From assembly GCF_000024365.1 (NCBI RefSeq), contig NC_013235.1:2170001-2234000 (forward strand): a stretch of DNA of 64,000 nucleotides. Direction: 5' to 3'. Positions within the stretch are counted from its first letter, which is position 1, and each line of letters starts with the position of its first letter. The translations under genes were made by a program, and so were the position numbers. Under the pieces are notes generated by a model. The model was not told the DNA's origin and ran no database searches. It saw nothing but the letters and a program-made list of their open reading frames with translations. The stretch is from Nakamurella multipartita DSM 44233. Its GTDB lineage: Bacteria; Actinomycetota; Actinomycetes; Mycobacteriales; Nakamurellaceae. Positions 46,363 to 54,083 of this stretch are shown in pieces.

Positions 46363-47321
46363 GCAGGCCGGCGGGACCGCACGCGCGGCCGCGACGCGGC
46401 GCCGCCGCGCTGGGGCTGCTGGCCCTCGGCCTGGCCACCGGTCTGGCCACTGCGGCCTGCGCCGGCAACCCGGCGACGTCACCGGCACCGGCGACCGCCG
46501 CGGCGCCCACGACGTTCTCGGCTCTGCCCGCCGGCCCCTGCGGGGACGACCAGGCCGGCCGCTACACCAGCGAGATCTTCGACGTCGCGCCGGTGCGCAC
46601 GGTGACGTATTCCGGTGCACTGGCCGCTGACCTCTACACGCCGGCCAATGACCCGGCCACCTGCCGGGTCGGCGTCGTCTGGGTGCACGGCGGGGGATTC
46701 ACCCAGTTCACCCGGGACAGCCCGGCCGAGCAGGCGTGGGGGGCGGCCCTGGCCCGGCGCGGCTACACCGTCGCCTCGATCGACTACCGGCTGGGCACCG
46801 GGGAGCCGTTCGGGCTGGACGACGCGACGACCCCGGAGCGGCAGGCGGTGGTGGCCGACGCGATCACCGATGCGCAGGCGGCCGTCGACTGGCTGCGCGG
46901 CTCGGCGACCGACCCCGGCAGTGCTGCGGGCGTCGATACCGGGGTCGATCCAGGACGGGTGGCCATCGGCGGCACCTCGGCCGGCGCGATGACCGCGCTC
47001 GGGGCCGGGCTCAGCGCCGGCCACGGGGACGCCGCGGACAGCCGGCCGCCCTGCGGGATCGTCGCCATCGCCGGTGATCTCGACCCCGACTGGATCGCCG
47101 GCCGGCCGCCGTCGGTGCTGTTCGTGCACGGCGACGCCGACCAGCTGGTGCCCTACCAGTCGGCGGTGGACGGGGCCCGGCTGGTCGAGCGGGCCGGGGG
47201 CCAGGCCGAGGTGGTGACGGTGCCCGGCGCCGGCCACGAGATCACCGGGGAGCCCGACGCCGAACTGGTCGCCACGGTCAGCGGGTGGCTCCGCGGGCAC
47301 GTCGCCGGCGGTTGCGACTGA
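46359..47321 (+). CDS. Secreted or lipoprotein alpha/beta hydrolase (esterase)
   Basis: 320 residues starting in the ATGA overlap. The N-terminus has basic residues, a hydrophobic core (GLLALGLATGLATAAC) and a cysteine, a plausible though imperfect lipobox, followed by an Ala/Pro/Thr linker. The hydrolase has WVHGGGFTQF (oxyanion HGGG), nucleophile IGGTSAGAMTAL, acid in VHGDADQLVPY and His in PGAGHEITG. It is related to BD-FAE/hormone-sensitive-lipase-like esterases and should act outside the membrane. Confidence 0.83.
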   Translation: MSRPAGPHARPRRGAAALGLLALGLATGLATAACAGNPATSPAPATAAAPTTFSALPAGPCGDDQAGRYTSEIFDVAPVRTVTYSGALAADLYTPANDPATCRVGVVWVHGGGFTQFTRDSPAEQAWGAALARRGYTVASIDYRLGTGEPFGLDDATTPERQAVVADAITDAQAAVDWLRGSATDPGSAAGVDTGVDPGRVAIGGTSAGAMTALGAGLSAGHGDAADSRPPCGIVAIAGDLDPDWIAGRPPSVLFVHGDADQLVPYQSAVDGARLVERAGGQAEVVTVPGAGHEITGEPDAELVATVSGWLRGHVAGGCD

Positions 47322-47344
47322 TCGGCGTCTCCGCTGGCCGATCA
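47319..47344. terminator. Bidirectional hairpin joining two stop codons
   Basis: TGATCGGC and GCCGATCA form an eight-pair perfect stem around a ten-base loop. Each arm contains the stop codon of one of the converging genes. Confidence 0.6.
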
Positions 47345-48022
47345 CCGCGCCGGCGGGCGGAGCAGGCGGACCAGGGCCCACCCGGTGAGGGCGGCGACGG
47401 TGCCGGCCATGGCCAGACCGCCGAGCACTCCGATCGCCGCGATCAGCGCGGCCGGCTGACCGGGCGCCCACAGCGGGGTGGTGATCGCGGTGAAGACCAG
47501 CAGGCCCACCGCCCAGGCGCCGGCCGTCGCGCCGATCCACCGGGCCGATCCGGGGACCAGCTGCCGCAGCACGAGCCACTGGGCGGTGCCGATCGAGCCG
47601 AGCAGCGCCGCCCCCAGCAGCAGGCCGCCGACGACCAGGATCGGGACCGGCAGCGCGAACAGGGCACCGTCGGCCAGCATCGGCAGCAATCCGATGCTCC
47701 AGGCGAGCACCGCGCCGGCGGCCGTGGCCAGTACCCAGCGCCCGGCCACCAGGGCCGGCAGCGCCCGGTGCAGCACGTGAGCCTGGGCCAGGCCCAGTGC
47801 CGCGCCCTCCGCCGCCCCGGCCAGCACGAGCAGCGGGGCCGCGGCCCAGGCCGGCCAGGACGAGACGACGGCAGCGGTGAGCGCCGGGACCGCGAAACCG
47901 AGGAACTCACCCAGGGTGGCCCACCGCACCCAGGGCCACCACCACCCCGGTCCGGCGGCGAGCGCCGGGGGCACCGGGAACGGCGGACCCGCTGAGGGGC
48001 CGGAGATGTCAGTCGCGCCCAT
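47342..48022 (-). CDS. Polytopic membrane protein, function unknown
   Basis: 226 residues with about six hydrophobic helices (LGEFLGFAVPALTAAVVSS, VLATAAGAVLAWSIGLLPML, LFALPVPILVVGGLLLGAAL, AGAWAVGLLVFTAITT, AALIAAIGVLGGLAMAGTVA). Short repeated Gln/His/Trp patterns (GLAQAHVLHRALP, GTAQWLVLRQLVP) recur twice and suggest an internal duplication. No family recognised. It converges with the esterase lipoprotein gene. Confidence 0.72.
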   Translation of the reverse strand: MGATDISGPSAGPPFPVPPALAAGPGWWWPWVRWATLGEFLGFAVPALTAAVVSSWPAWAAAPLLVLAGAAEGAALGLAQAHVLHRALPALVAGRWVLATAAGAVLAWSIGLLPMLADGALFALPVPILVVGGLLLGAALLGSIGTAQWLVLRQLVPGSARWIGATAGAWAVGLLVFTAITTPLWAPGQPAALIAAIGVLGGLAMAGTVAALTGWALVRLLRPPAR

Positions 48023-48329
48023 GAGCCCACGATGGCCGGGCGCCGGGCCGGGCGGCAGAGCCGAAGGTCACGGCGGTCCGGGGGTTCGGCGTGTCGCGCA
48101 CCGGCGGGTGCCGCCACCTTGTCGAAGCGTTCGGGGGCCCCGGCCGTCATGGACTGGGATCACTACCCGCGTCTGTGGTCAGTTGATCATCTGGGCGGCC
48201 GGCGCAGGCGCGCTGACCGTGCCGTCCGCCCCGCCGCCGCCGGCCGCGGCGACCGTCCCGCGCATCGTCGTCCACCCGGCGGGGCCGCCCGGGTGTGGGC
48301 GGAACCTGCCGCAGCACCGTGACGACCAG

Positions 48330-48911
48330 CGAGCCGGCCGGTGGACGCCGCGCGTCGGCCAGGAACTGGGAGGCGCGACGCTCGGGGTGGTGGGGCTGGG
48401 CGCCGTCGGGCAGCAGGTCGCGCGACTCGGTGCGGCCCTGGGCATGACGGTGCTCGGGATGCGACGAACCGCCGGTCCGGTCCCCTTCGTCTCCGAGGTC
48501 CTCGGCCCGGACCGGCTGGCCGAACTGCGTGCGCGCGCCGACGCGCTGATCCTGTGCTTGCCGCAGACCCCGAGCACCCGGGGCCCGATCGGGGCGAACG
48601 AGCTGGCCGACCTGGGACCCGGGTGGTTGGACAACGTCGGGCGCGGCTCCGCGGTCGACGAGTCCGCGCTGCTCCACGCGCTCCGTCGGGGGGCCCCTGC
48701 GTGGCGCGGCGCTGGATGTCGTCGATCCGGAGCCGCCCCCGGGGGATAGTGAGCTGTGGACCGAACCGCGCGTGCTGCTGACCGGCCACAGCGCGGTGCT
48801 GAGCCCACGGTGGGGCCAGGCCTGGACGCAGGTGCTGGCGGTCAACCTCCGGGCGGCCCGGGACGGGTCGGGCTGGACGAATCTGGTCACGGGGTCGGGG
48901 ACCGATGACTG
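48330..48911 (+). pseudogene. D-2-hydroxyacid dehydrogenase, NAD-binding part, frameshifted
   Basis: The Rossmann part is clear: GATLGVVGLGAVGQQVARLG, ADALILCLPQTPSTRGPIGA, WLDNVGRGSAVDESALLHAL. At the run GGGGGGCCCC near 48690 the homologous reading changes frame and continues LRGAALDVVDPEPPP, ELWTEPRVLLTGHSAVLS, then stops at TGA 48909-48911. The N-terminal catalytic domain before about 48330 is not recognisable. Truncation and the homopolymer frameshift mark it as a pseudogene, unless the run is a sequencing error. Its stop overlaps the start of the next gene (ATGACTGA). Confidence 0.75.
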
Positions 48912-51748
48912 ACCCGGCGGTGTCGGCGATGTCGTGGCCACGCGAACCGGACCCGGACGCCGGGGCCGTCGCGCAGGAGCTGCGGCGGGCCGGGGTCCCG
49001 GTCGAGACCGGCACCCGGCGGCGGGCGGAGTACAGCTCGGACGCCGGCAACTACCGCGTCGTCGCCGGGGCGATCGCCTTCCCCCGGCACGTCGACGAGG
49101 TCCAGCTGGCGGTCGCGGCCTGCCACCGGACCGGCACCCCGCTGGTCGTGCGCGGCGCGGGCACCTCCATCGCCGGCAACGCCATCGGATCCGGACTGGT
49201 CCTGGATCTGTCCCGTCATCTGCACCGGGTCCGGTCGATCGACCCGGACGCGGCGACCGCGGTCGTCGACCCCGGGGCCGTGCTGGACACCATCTCGGCC
49301 GCCGCCCGGCCCTACGGGCTGACGTTCGGGCCGGACCCGTCGACGCATTCCCGGGCCACCATCGGCGGGTCGATCGGCAACAACGCCTGTGGTGCGCACG
49401 CGATGTCGGCCGGCCGCACCGGCGATCAGGTCGTCGACCTGGATGTCGTGGGCATCGACGGCGAGCGGTTCACCGCCGGTGCGGGATTGGCGGGGCCGTT
49501 CACCGAGCCGCTGCGGGCGCTGGTGGGTGGCGATCTCGCGACCGTCCGCACCGAGTTCGGCCGGTTCCGGCGGCAGGTGTCCGGGTACGCCTTGGAGCAC
49601 CTGTTGCCCGAGAACGGCCTGCACGTCGGACGTTTCCTCGCCGGCACCGAAGGAACCCTGGCGGTGATCCTGGGCGCGACGGTGTCGCTGGTCCCGGTGC
49701 CGGCCGCGACCGCGCTCGTCGTGCTCGGCTACCCGGACATGCCGGCCGCCGCCGACGCAGTGCCCGCGTTGCTCCCGTTCGCGCCCCGGGCGATCGAGGG
49801 CATCGACGCGCGCATGGTCGACGTGGTCCGCCGTCGCCGGGGGCGGGCCGCCGTCCCCGTCCTGCCGCGCGGAGCCGGCTGGCTGTTCGTGGAGGTGCAG
49901 GGGGAGTCCGCCGCGGCCGCGGTCGCCGCCGCGACCTCGCTGGTCCGGGCCGCCCGGGCGGTCGATCACGTCGTCGTCAGCGGTCCGGCCGCCGCGGCGC
50001 TCTGGCGCATCCGTGAGGACGGCGCCGGACTGGGTGGACGCACCCCTGGTGGCGCCCCGGCGTGGCCGGGCTGGGAGGACGCCGCCGTCCCGCCGGGCCG
50101 GCTGGGCGACTACCTCCGTGCCTTCGAGTCCCTGCTCGCCGACCACCGGCTGGACGCACTGGTCTACGGGCATTTCGGTGACGGCTGCGTCCACGCCCGG
50201 ATCGACTTCCCGTTCGGCGCCCGGCCCGGGATCTTCCGGGAGTTCGTCGAGGCCGCGGCCGACGTCGTGGTCTCCTTCGGTGGGTCGCTGTCGGGTGAGC
50301 ACGGCGACGGACGGGCGCGCAGCGAGTTGCTGCCCCGGATGTACTCGACGCGGGCCATCGAACTGTTCGGTGCGGTCAAACACCTCTTCGATCCGCAGTC
50401 GCTGCTCAACCCCGGCGTGCTGGTCGACCCCGCCCCGTTGGACGCCGATCTTCGCGTGCCCCGGGCCGGTCCGCTGCCGGCCCGGATGTTCGCACTGCCG
50501 GCGGACCGCAACGATCTGGGTATCGCCGCGCACCGCTGTGTCGGGGTCGGCAAGTGCCGCGCCGACACGACGGCGACGGGTGGCGTGATGTGCCCGTCCT
50601 ACCTGGCCACCCGCGACGAGAAGGACTCGACGCGGGCCCGCGCCCGGGTGCTGCAGGAGGCGGCCAACGGCGGCCTGGTCGCCGGACTCGCGGCGCCGGA
50701 GGTCCTCGAGTCACTGGATCTGTGCCTGTCGTGCAAGGGCTGCTCGGTGGACTGCCCGGCCGGGGTGGACATGGCCACCTACAAGGCCGAGGTGCTGCAC
50801 CAGCGGTACCGAGGCCGGCTCCGGCCGGCCTCCCACTACGCGCTCGGGTGGCTGCCGCGGACCGCCCGGATCGTGGCGCGCTTTCCGCGACTGACCAACG
50901 GCCTGCTGGGCTTTCGTCCGCTGGCCCGCGCGATCAAGGCCGCCGGGGGAATCGACCAGCGCCGCCCGTTGCCCCGCTTCGCCGACCGCACCTTCCGGTC
51001 CTGGTTCGCCGCCCGCCCGCTCGCGCCGGGCGACCCCGTCCTGCTGTTCGTCGACACCTTCACCGACCATTTCGCGCCCGAGGTCGGGCAGGCGGCGGTG
51101 GCAGTCCTGGAGGATGCCGGGGTCAGCGTCCGGGTCACGGACAAGCCGGTCTGCTGCGGGTTGACCTGGATCTCGACCGGCCAGCTCGACGGGGCCCGGC
51201 GGCAGCTGGGACGCGCGCTGCAGGCGCTCGATGCCACCGGCGACATACCGATCATCGGGCTCGAACCCTCCTGCACTGCCGTGCTGCGCGCCGATGCCGT
51301 CGAGCTGATGGCCCCGGCCGACGTCGCCCGCGCCGAACGGATCGCCGCCCGCACCCGCACGCTCGCCGAGTTCCTGGGGTCGCTGCCGAGCTGGACGCCA
51401 CCGGACCTGAGCGGGGTGGTCGGGGTGGCGCAGACCCACTGCCACCACCACGCCGTCATGGGCTGGGACGCCGACCGGGAACTGCTCGACCGGGCCGGCG
51501 CCCAGGTGCGGTCGGTCGGCGGCTGCTGCGGGCTCGCCGGGAACTTCGGCGTCGAACGCGGCCACTACGAGGTCTCGGTCGCAGTCGCGCAGACGGCGTT
51601 GCTGCCGGCCCTGCAGGCCGCCGGCGACGATGCGGCGGTGCTCGCCGACGGGTTCTCCTGCCGACTGCAGCTGGATCAGGTGGCCGGGCGGCGGGGGCGT
51701 CATCTGGCCGAGGTGCTCGCCCACGGTCACGACGGCCGTCACTTCTAG
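48905..51748 (+). CDS. FAD-linked oxidase / Fe-S / CCG fusion (GlcD-GlcF type, D-lactate or glycolate dehydrogenase)
   Basis: 947 residues. The FAD_binding_4 domain lies at about 40-270 (LVVRGAGTSIAGNAIGSGLV, GGSIGNNACGAHAMSAGRTG), the FAD-oxidase C domain at about 280-510 (VYGHFGDGCVHARIDFPFG, SLSGEHGDGRARSELLP). The ferredoxin-like part is near 540-620 (CVGVGKC with MCPSY, CLSCKGCSVDCPAG). Two CCG domains follow (KPVCCGLTWISTGQ, VGGCCGLAGNFGVE). It oxidises a 2-hydroxy acid and passes electrons through Fe-S centres to the respiratory chain. A decayed hydroxyacid dehydrogenase overlaps its start, suggesting a former operon for the same substrate class. Confidence 0.9.
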   Translation: MTDPAVSAMSWPREPDPDAGAVAQELRRAGVPVETGTRRRAEYSSDAGNYRVVAGAIAFPRHVDEVQLAVAACHRTGTPLVVRGAGTSIAGNAIGSGLVLDLSRHLHRVRSIDPDAATAVVDPGAVLDTISAAARPYGLTFGPDPSTHSRATIGGSIGNNACGAHAMSAGRTGDQVVDLDVVGIDGERFTAGAGLAGPFTEPLRALVGGDLATVRTEFGRFRRQVSGYALEHLLPENGLHVGRFLAGTEGTLAVILGATVSLVPVPAATALVVLGYPDMPAAADAVPALLPFAPRAIEGIDARMVDVVRRRRGRAAVPVLPRGAGWLFVEVQGESAAAAVAAATSLVRAARAVDHVVVSGPAAAALWRIREDGAGLGGRTPGGAPAWPGWEDAAVPPGRLGDYLRAFESLLADHRLDALVYGHFGDGCVHARIDFPFGARPGIFREFVEAAADVVVSFGGSLSGEHGDGRARSELLPRMYSTRAIELFGAVKHLFDPQSLLNPGVLVDPAPLDADLRVPRAGPLPARMFALPADRNDLGIAAHRCVGVGKCRADTTATGGVMCPSYLATRDEKDSTRARARVLQEAANGGLVAGLAAPEVLESLDLCLSCKGCSVDCPAGVDMATYKAEVLHQRYRGRLRPASHYALGWLPRTARIVARFPRLTNGLLGFRPLARAIKAAGGIDQRRPLPRFADRTFRSWFAARPLAPGDPVLLFVDTFTDHFAPEVGQAAVAVLEDAGVSVRVTDKPVCCGLTWISTGQLDGARRQLGRALQALDATGDIPIIGLEPSCTAVLRADAVELMAPADVARAERIAARTRTLAEFLGSLPSWTPPDLSGVVGVAQTHCHHHAVMGWDADRELLDRAGAQVRSVGGCCGLAGNFGVERGHYEVSVAVAQTALLPALQAAGDDAAVLADGFSCRLQLDQVAGRRGRHLAEVLAHGHDGRHF

Positions 51749-51853
51749 AGTCAGGAAACCGGGGTGGGCGCCGCCGCTCGAACGGCTGCGCCGCGCCCGA
51801 TCGGAACGGAGCGCGAATCACATGAGGACGACGACAGCCGAACGGGGCACGCG

Positions 51854-52897
51854 ATGAACGAACGACACCGGATGACCGCACCGGCCGCGGTGACCGCGTC
51901 GTCCCCACCGGCCGGCCGATCGGACCCGGCCGACGTGATCGTCGTGGTCGGCTCGCTCAACGCCGACCTGGTCGTGACCACCGAGCGCCACCCGCAACCG
52001 GGGGAGACGGTCCGGGGCGGCAACCTTTCCGTCATCCCCGGGGGTAAGAGCGCCAACCAGGCCGTCGCGGCCAGCCGGCTCGGCGGACGGGTGAGGTTGA
52101 TCGGCGCGGTCGGTGATGACGCCAACGGCGACCTGCTGCGTACGGCTGCCGCCGCGGCCGGCGTCGATGTCGCCGGCGTGCAGGTCCGTCCCGGGACGGT
52201 CACCGGAACCGCCGTCATCACCGTCGATGCCGCGGGTGAGAACACCATCGTCATCTCGCCAGGAGCCAACGCATTGGTCAACGCCGACCAGATTGGCGCC
52301 CGGACATTCGACGGGGCCGCAGCCCTGGTCCTGTGCCTGGAGATCCCGATCGATGTCGTCCTGACCGCAGCCCGCACTGCCGCCGCGGCGGGAGTCACGG
52401 TCGTCACCAATCTCTCGCCCTACCAACGGGTGCCGCGGGAACTGCTGACCCTGACCGATGTGCTGCTGCTCAACGACCACGAAGCGCAGCACCTGGTCGG
52501 CGCGACCGGTGCCACCTCGACTTCCGAGCTGCGCGACGCGCTGGCCGCACACCACATTCAGCGCGCCATCGTCACCCGCGGCGTTGATGGCTGCCTTGTC
52601 TTCGACGGTCCCGCCCCTGTCGTCCACGTCCCCACCGTGCAAGTGACGGCCGTCGACACCACCGGATGCGGCGACGCCTTCACCGGAGCCCTGGCCTTTC
52701 GCCTGGCTTGCGGGGACACCGTCGTCGCCGCCGCTCAATTCGCGACCAAGGTCGGCGCCTACGCAGCCACCAAACCAGGGGCGCAAAGCTCGTTCCCCAC
52801 TGCTGCCGAACTGTGTCAGTTCCTGTCCGGCCGCGAGCCGGCGAGGCAGAACTCGATCCCTCCGGGAACGACGGTCGGTCATGGATCAGGGCAATGA
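51854..52897 (+). CDS. PfkB-family carbohydrate kinase, ribokinase type
   Basis: 347 residues from ATG 51854; ATG 51872 is an alternative. Ribokinase pattern: VVVGSLNADLVVTTERHPQP, GGNLSVIPGGKSANQAVAAS, LIGAVGDDANGDLL. The ATP and catalytic end is VDTTGCGDAFTGALAFRLA. The family signature normally has Ala where Cys occurs here (DTxGAGD); the catalytic Asp is kept. It phosphorylates ribose or a similar sugar in the cytoplasm. Monocistronic, 100 bases after the GlcD-GlcF gene. Confidence 0.88.
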   Translation: MNERHRMTAPAAVTASSPPAGRSDPADVIVVVGSLNADLVVTTERHPQPGETVRGGNLSVIPGGKSANQAVAASRLGGRVRLIGAVGDDANGDLLRTAAAAAGVDVAGVQVRPGTVTGTAVITVDAAGENTIVISPGANALVNADQIGARTFDGAAALVLCLEIPIDVVLTAARTAAAAGVTVVTNLSPYQRVPRELLTLTDVLLLNDHEAQHLVGATGATSTSELRDALAAHHIQRAIVTRGVDGCLVFDGPAPVVHVPTVQVTAVDTTGCGDAFTGALAFRLACGDTVVAAAQFATKVGAYAATKPGAQSSFPTAAELCQFLSGREPARQNSIPPGTTVGHGSGQ

Positions 52898-52976
52898 GGT
52901 GCTCCTTGAACAGGTCACGGGTTTCAGCCTTGAGAGATCGACGAGCACGTGAGCGGGCGTCGAAAACGGCCGTGCG

Positions 52977-53260
52977 TCAGGGCTGACCGGGCGTCACCGG
53001 CGTCTGCGCCCGGAACACGAGGCGGGACCCCACCCGCACCTGGGCGTCGGCGAAACCCGCGGCGCGGAGCCGGTCGCCCAGGGTCTCGGCCGGTACCACG
53101 GTCTTGGTGTCGCCCAGGTGGATCAGCTGGAAGCGCAGCCCGACGCCCCGGTTGTCCGACCCGCAGAACACCCCGCCCGGCCGCAGGACCCGGGCGGCCT
53201 CGGCGAACAACCGGTTCTGGGCCGCCGGATCCGGCAGGTGGCCCGGGTTTGGCCGGCCGG
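52977..53260 (-). pseudogene. SAM-dependent methyltransferase, C-terminal remnant
   Basis: The frame reads GHLPDPAAQNRLFAEAARVL, RPGGVFCGSDNRG and ends RLVFRAQTPVTPGQP. This is the second half of a class I methyltransferase (post-motif III). The glycine-rich SAM-binding half is missing: upstream of about 53260 the homology stops. No convincing start codon. It is a truncated remnant between the sugar kinase and the regulator gene. Confidence 0.7.
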
Positions 53261-53342
53261 CTCACCACCCTCTCGCCGACCGGCTGATCGCTCCGGACCG
53301 CGCCGCCGGCCACCGGTCGGTGGGCCCGGTGAGCGGGGCCGG

Positions 53343-54023
53343 TCAGTGGGCCGGCGGGCGGGTGCCGTCGCTGCCCGAGCGCAGCAGCCCCAGCCGGGAG
53401 GCGATCGCCACCGCCTCCAGCTGGGAGTGGGCGCCGAGCTTGTCCAGGATGTGCTGGACGTGATTGCGCACGGTGTGCACGCTGATGCCCAGCTCGCGGG
53501 CGGTCTGCTGGTTGGACCGCCCGGCGCCGACGAGTTGCAGCACCTCGGACTCGCGGGGCGTCAGGTCGCCGCCGGGTGGGCGGGGCCGGCTGGCGATCAG
53601 CGCACCGACCATGTCCGGCGAGATCGGCGTGTCGCCGCGCAGCACCGCGGTCACCGCGGCCAGTACCTCGCCGATGTGCTGGCGCTTGGTCACGAAGCCG
53701 TCGCAGCCGGCGTCCATCGCCTCCAGCAGCACCGACCGCTCGTCGGCAGCGGTCAGCATGAGGATCCGGGTCCGGGGTGAGCGGCTCTTCAGCGCCCGGA
53801 CGCTGCCGGCCCCGGTGTCCCCGGGCAGCCGGTGGTCCAGCACCACCAGATCGGGTTGGACGGTGCCTACCGCGGCCATCCCGTCGGCCAGCGTGCTGTG
53901 GATGCCGACCAGCTCCAGCCCCCGGTCGACGAGCACCTCGCCGAGCAGTTCGGCGAACACCTGGTGGTCATCGATGATCATCACCGTGGCCCGGCCCGGT
54001 GCTACCGTTCGATGCATCGTCAT
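53343..54023 (-). CDS. NarL/LuxR-type response regulator
   Basis: 226 residues from ATG 54023. Receiver: VMIIDDHQVFAELLGEVLVD, phosphoacceptor in LVVLDHRLPGDTG, MLTAADERS and FVTKRQHIG. The helix-turn-helix is LTPRESEVLQLVGAGRSNQQ, ARELGISVHTVRNHVQHIL, DKLGAHSQ. It is divergent from the large sensor kinase, with 60 bases between, and is the likely partner. Confidence 0.93.
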   Translation of the reverse strand: MTMHRTVAPGRATVMIIDDHQVFAELLGEVLVDRGLELVGIHSTLADGMAAVGTVQPDLVVLDHRLPGDTGAGSVRALKSRSPRTRILMLTAADERSVLLEAMDAGCDGFVTKRQHIGEVLAAVTAVLRGDTPISPDMVGALIASRPRPPGGDLTPRESEVLQLVGAGRSNQQTARELGISVHTVRNHVQHILDKLGAHSQLEAVAIASRLGLLRSGSDGTRPPAH

Positions 54024-54083
54024 CGAGGACGACCCGTCGGGGCACGCCGGGACGTCAGTCCTGTCCGAGCGGGGTGTACCGGC

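Noticed and set aside
46359..47321. Confident lipoprotein call for the esterase
   Set aside because: The residues before the cysteine do not match the lipobox well (no Leu at -3), so only a secreted-or-lipoprotein statement is made.
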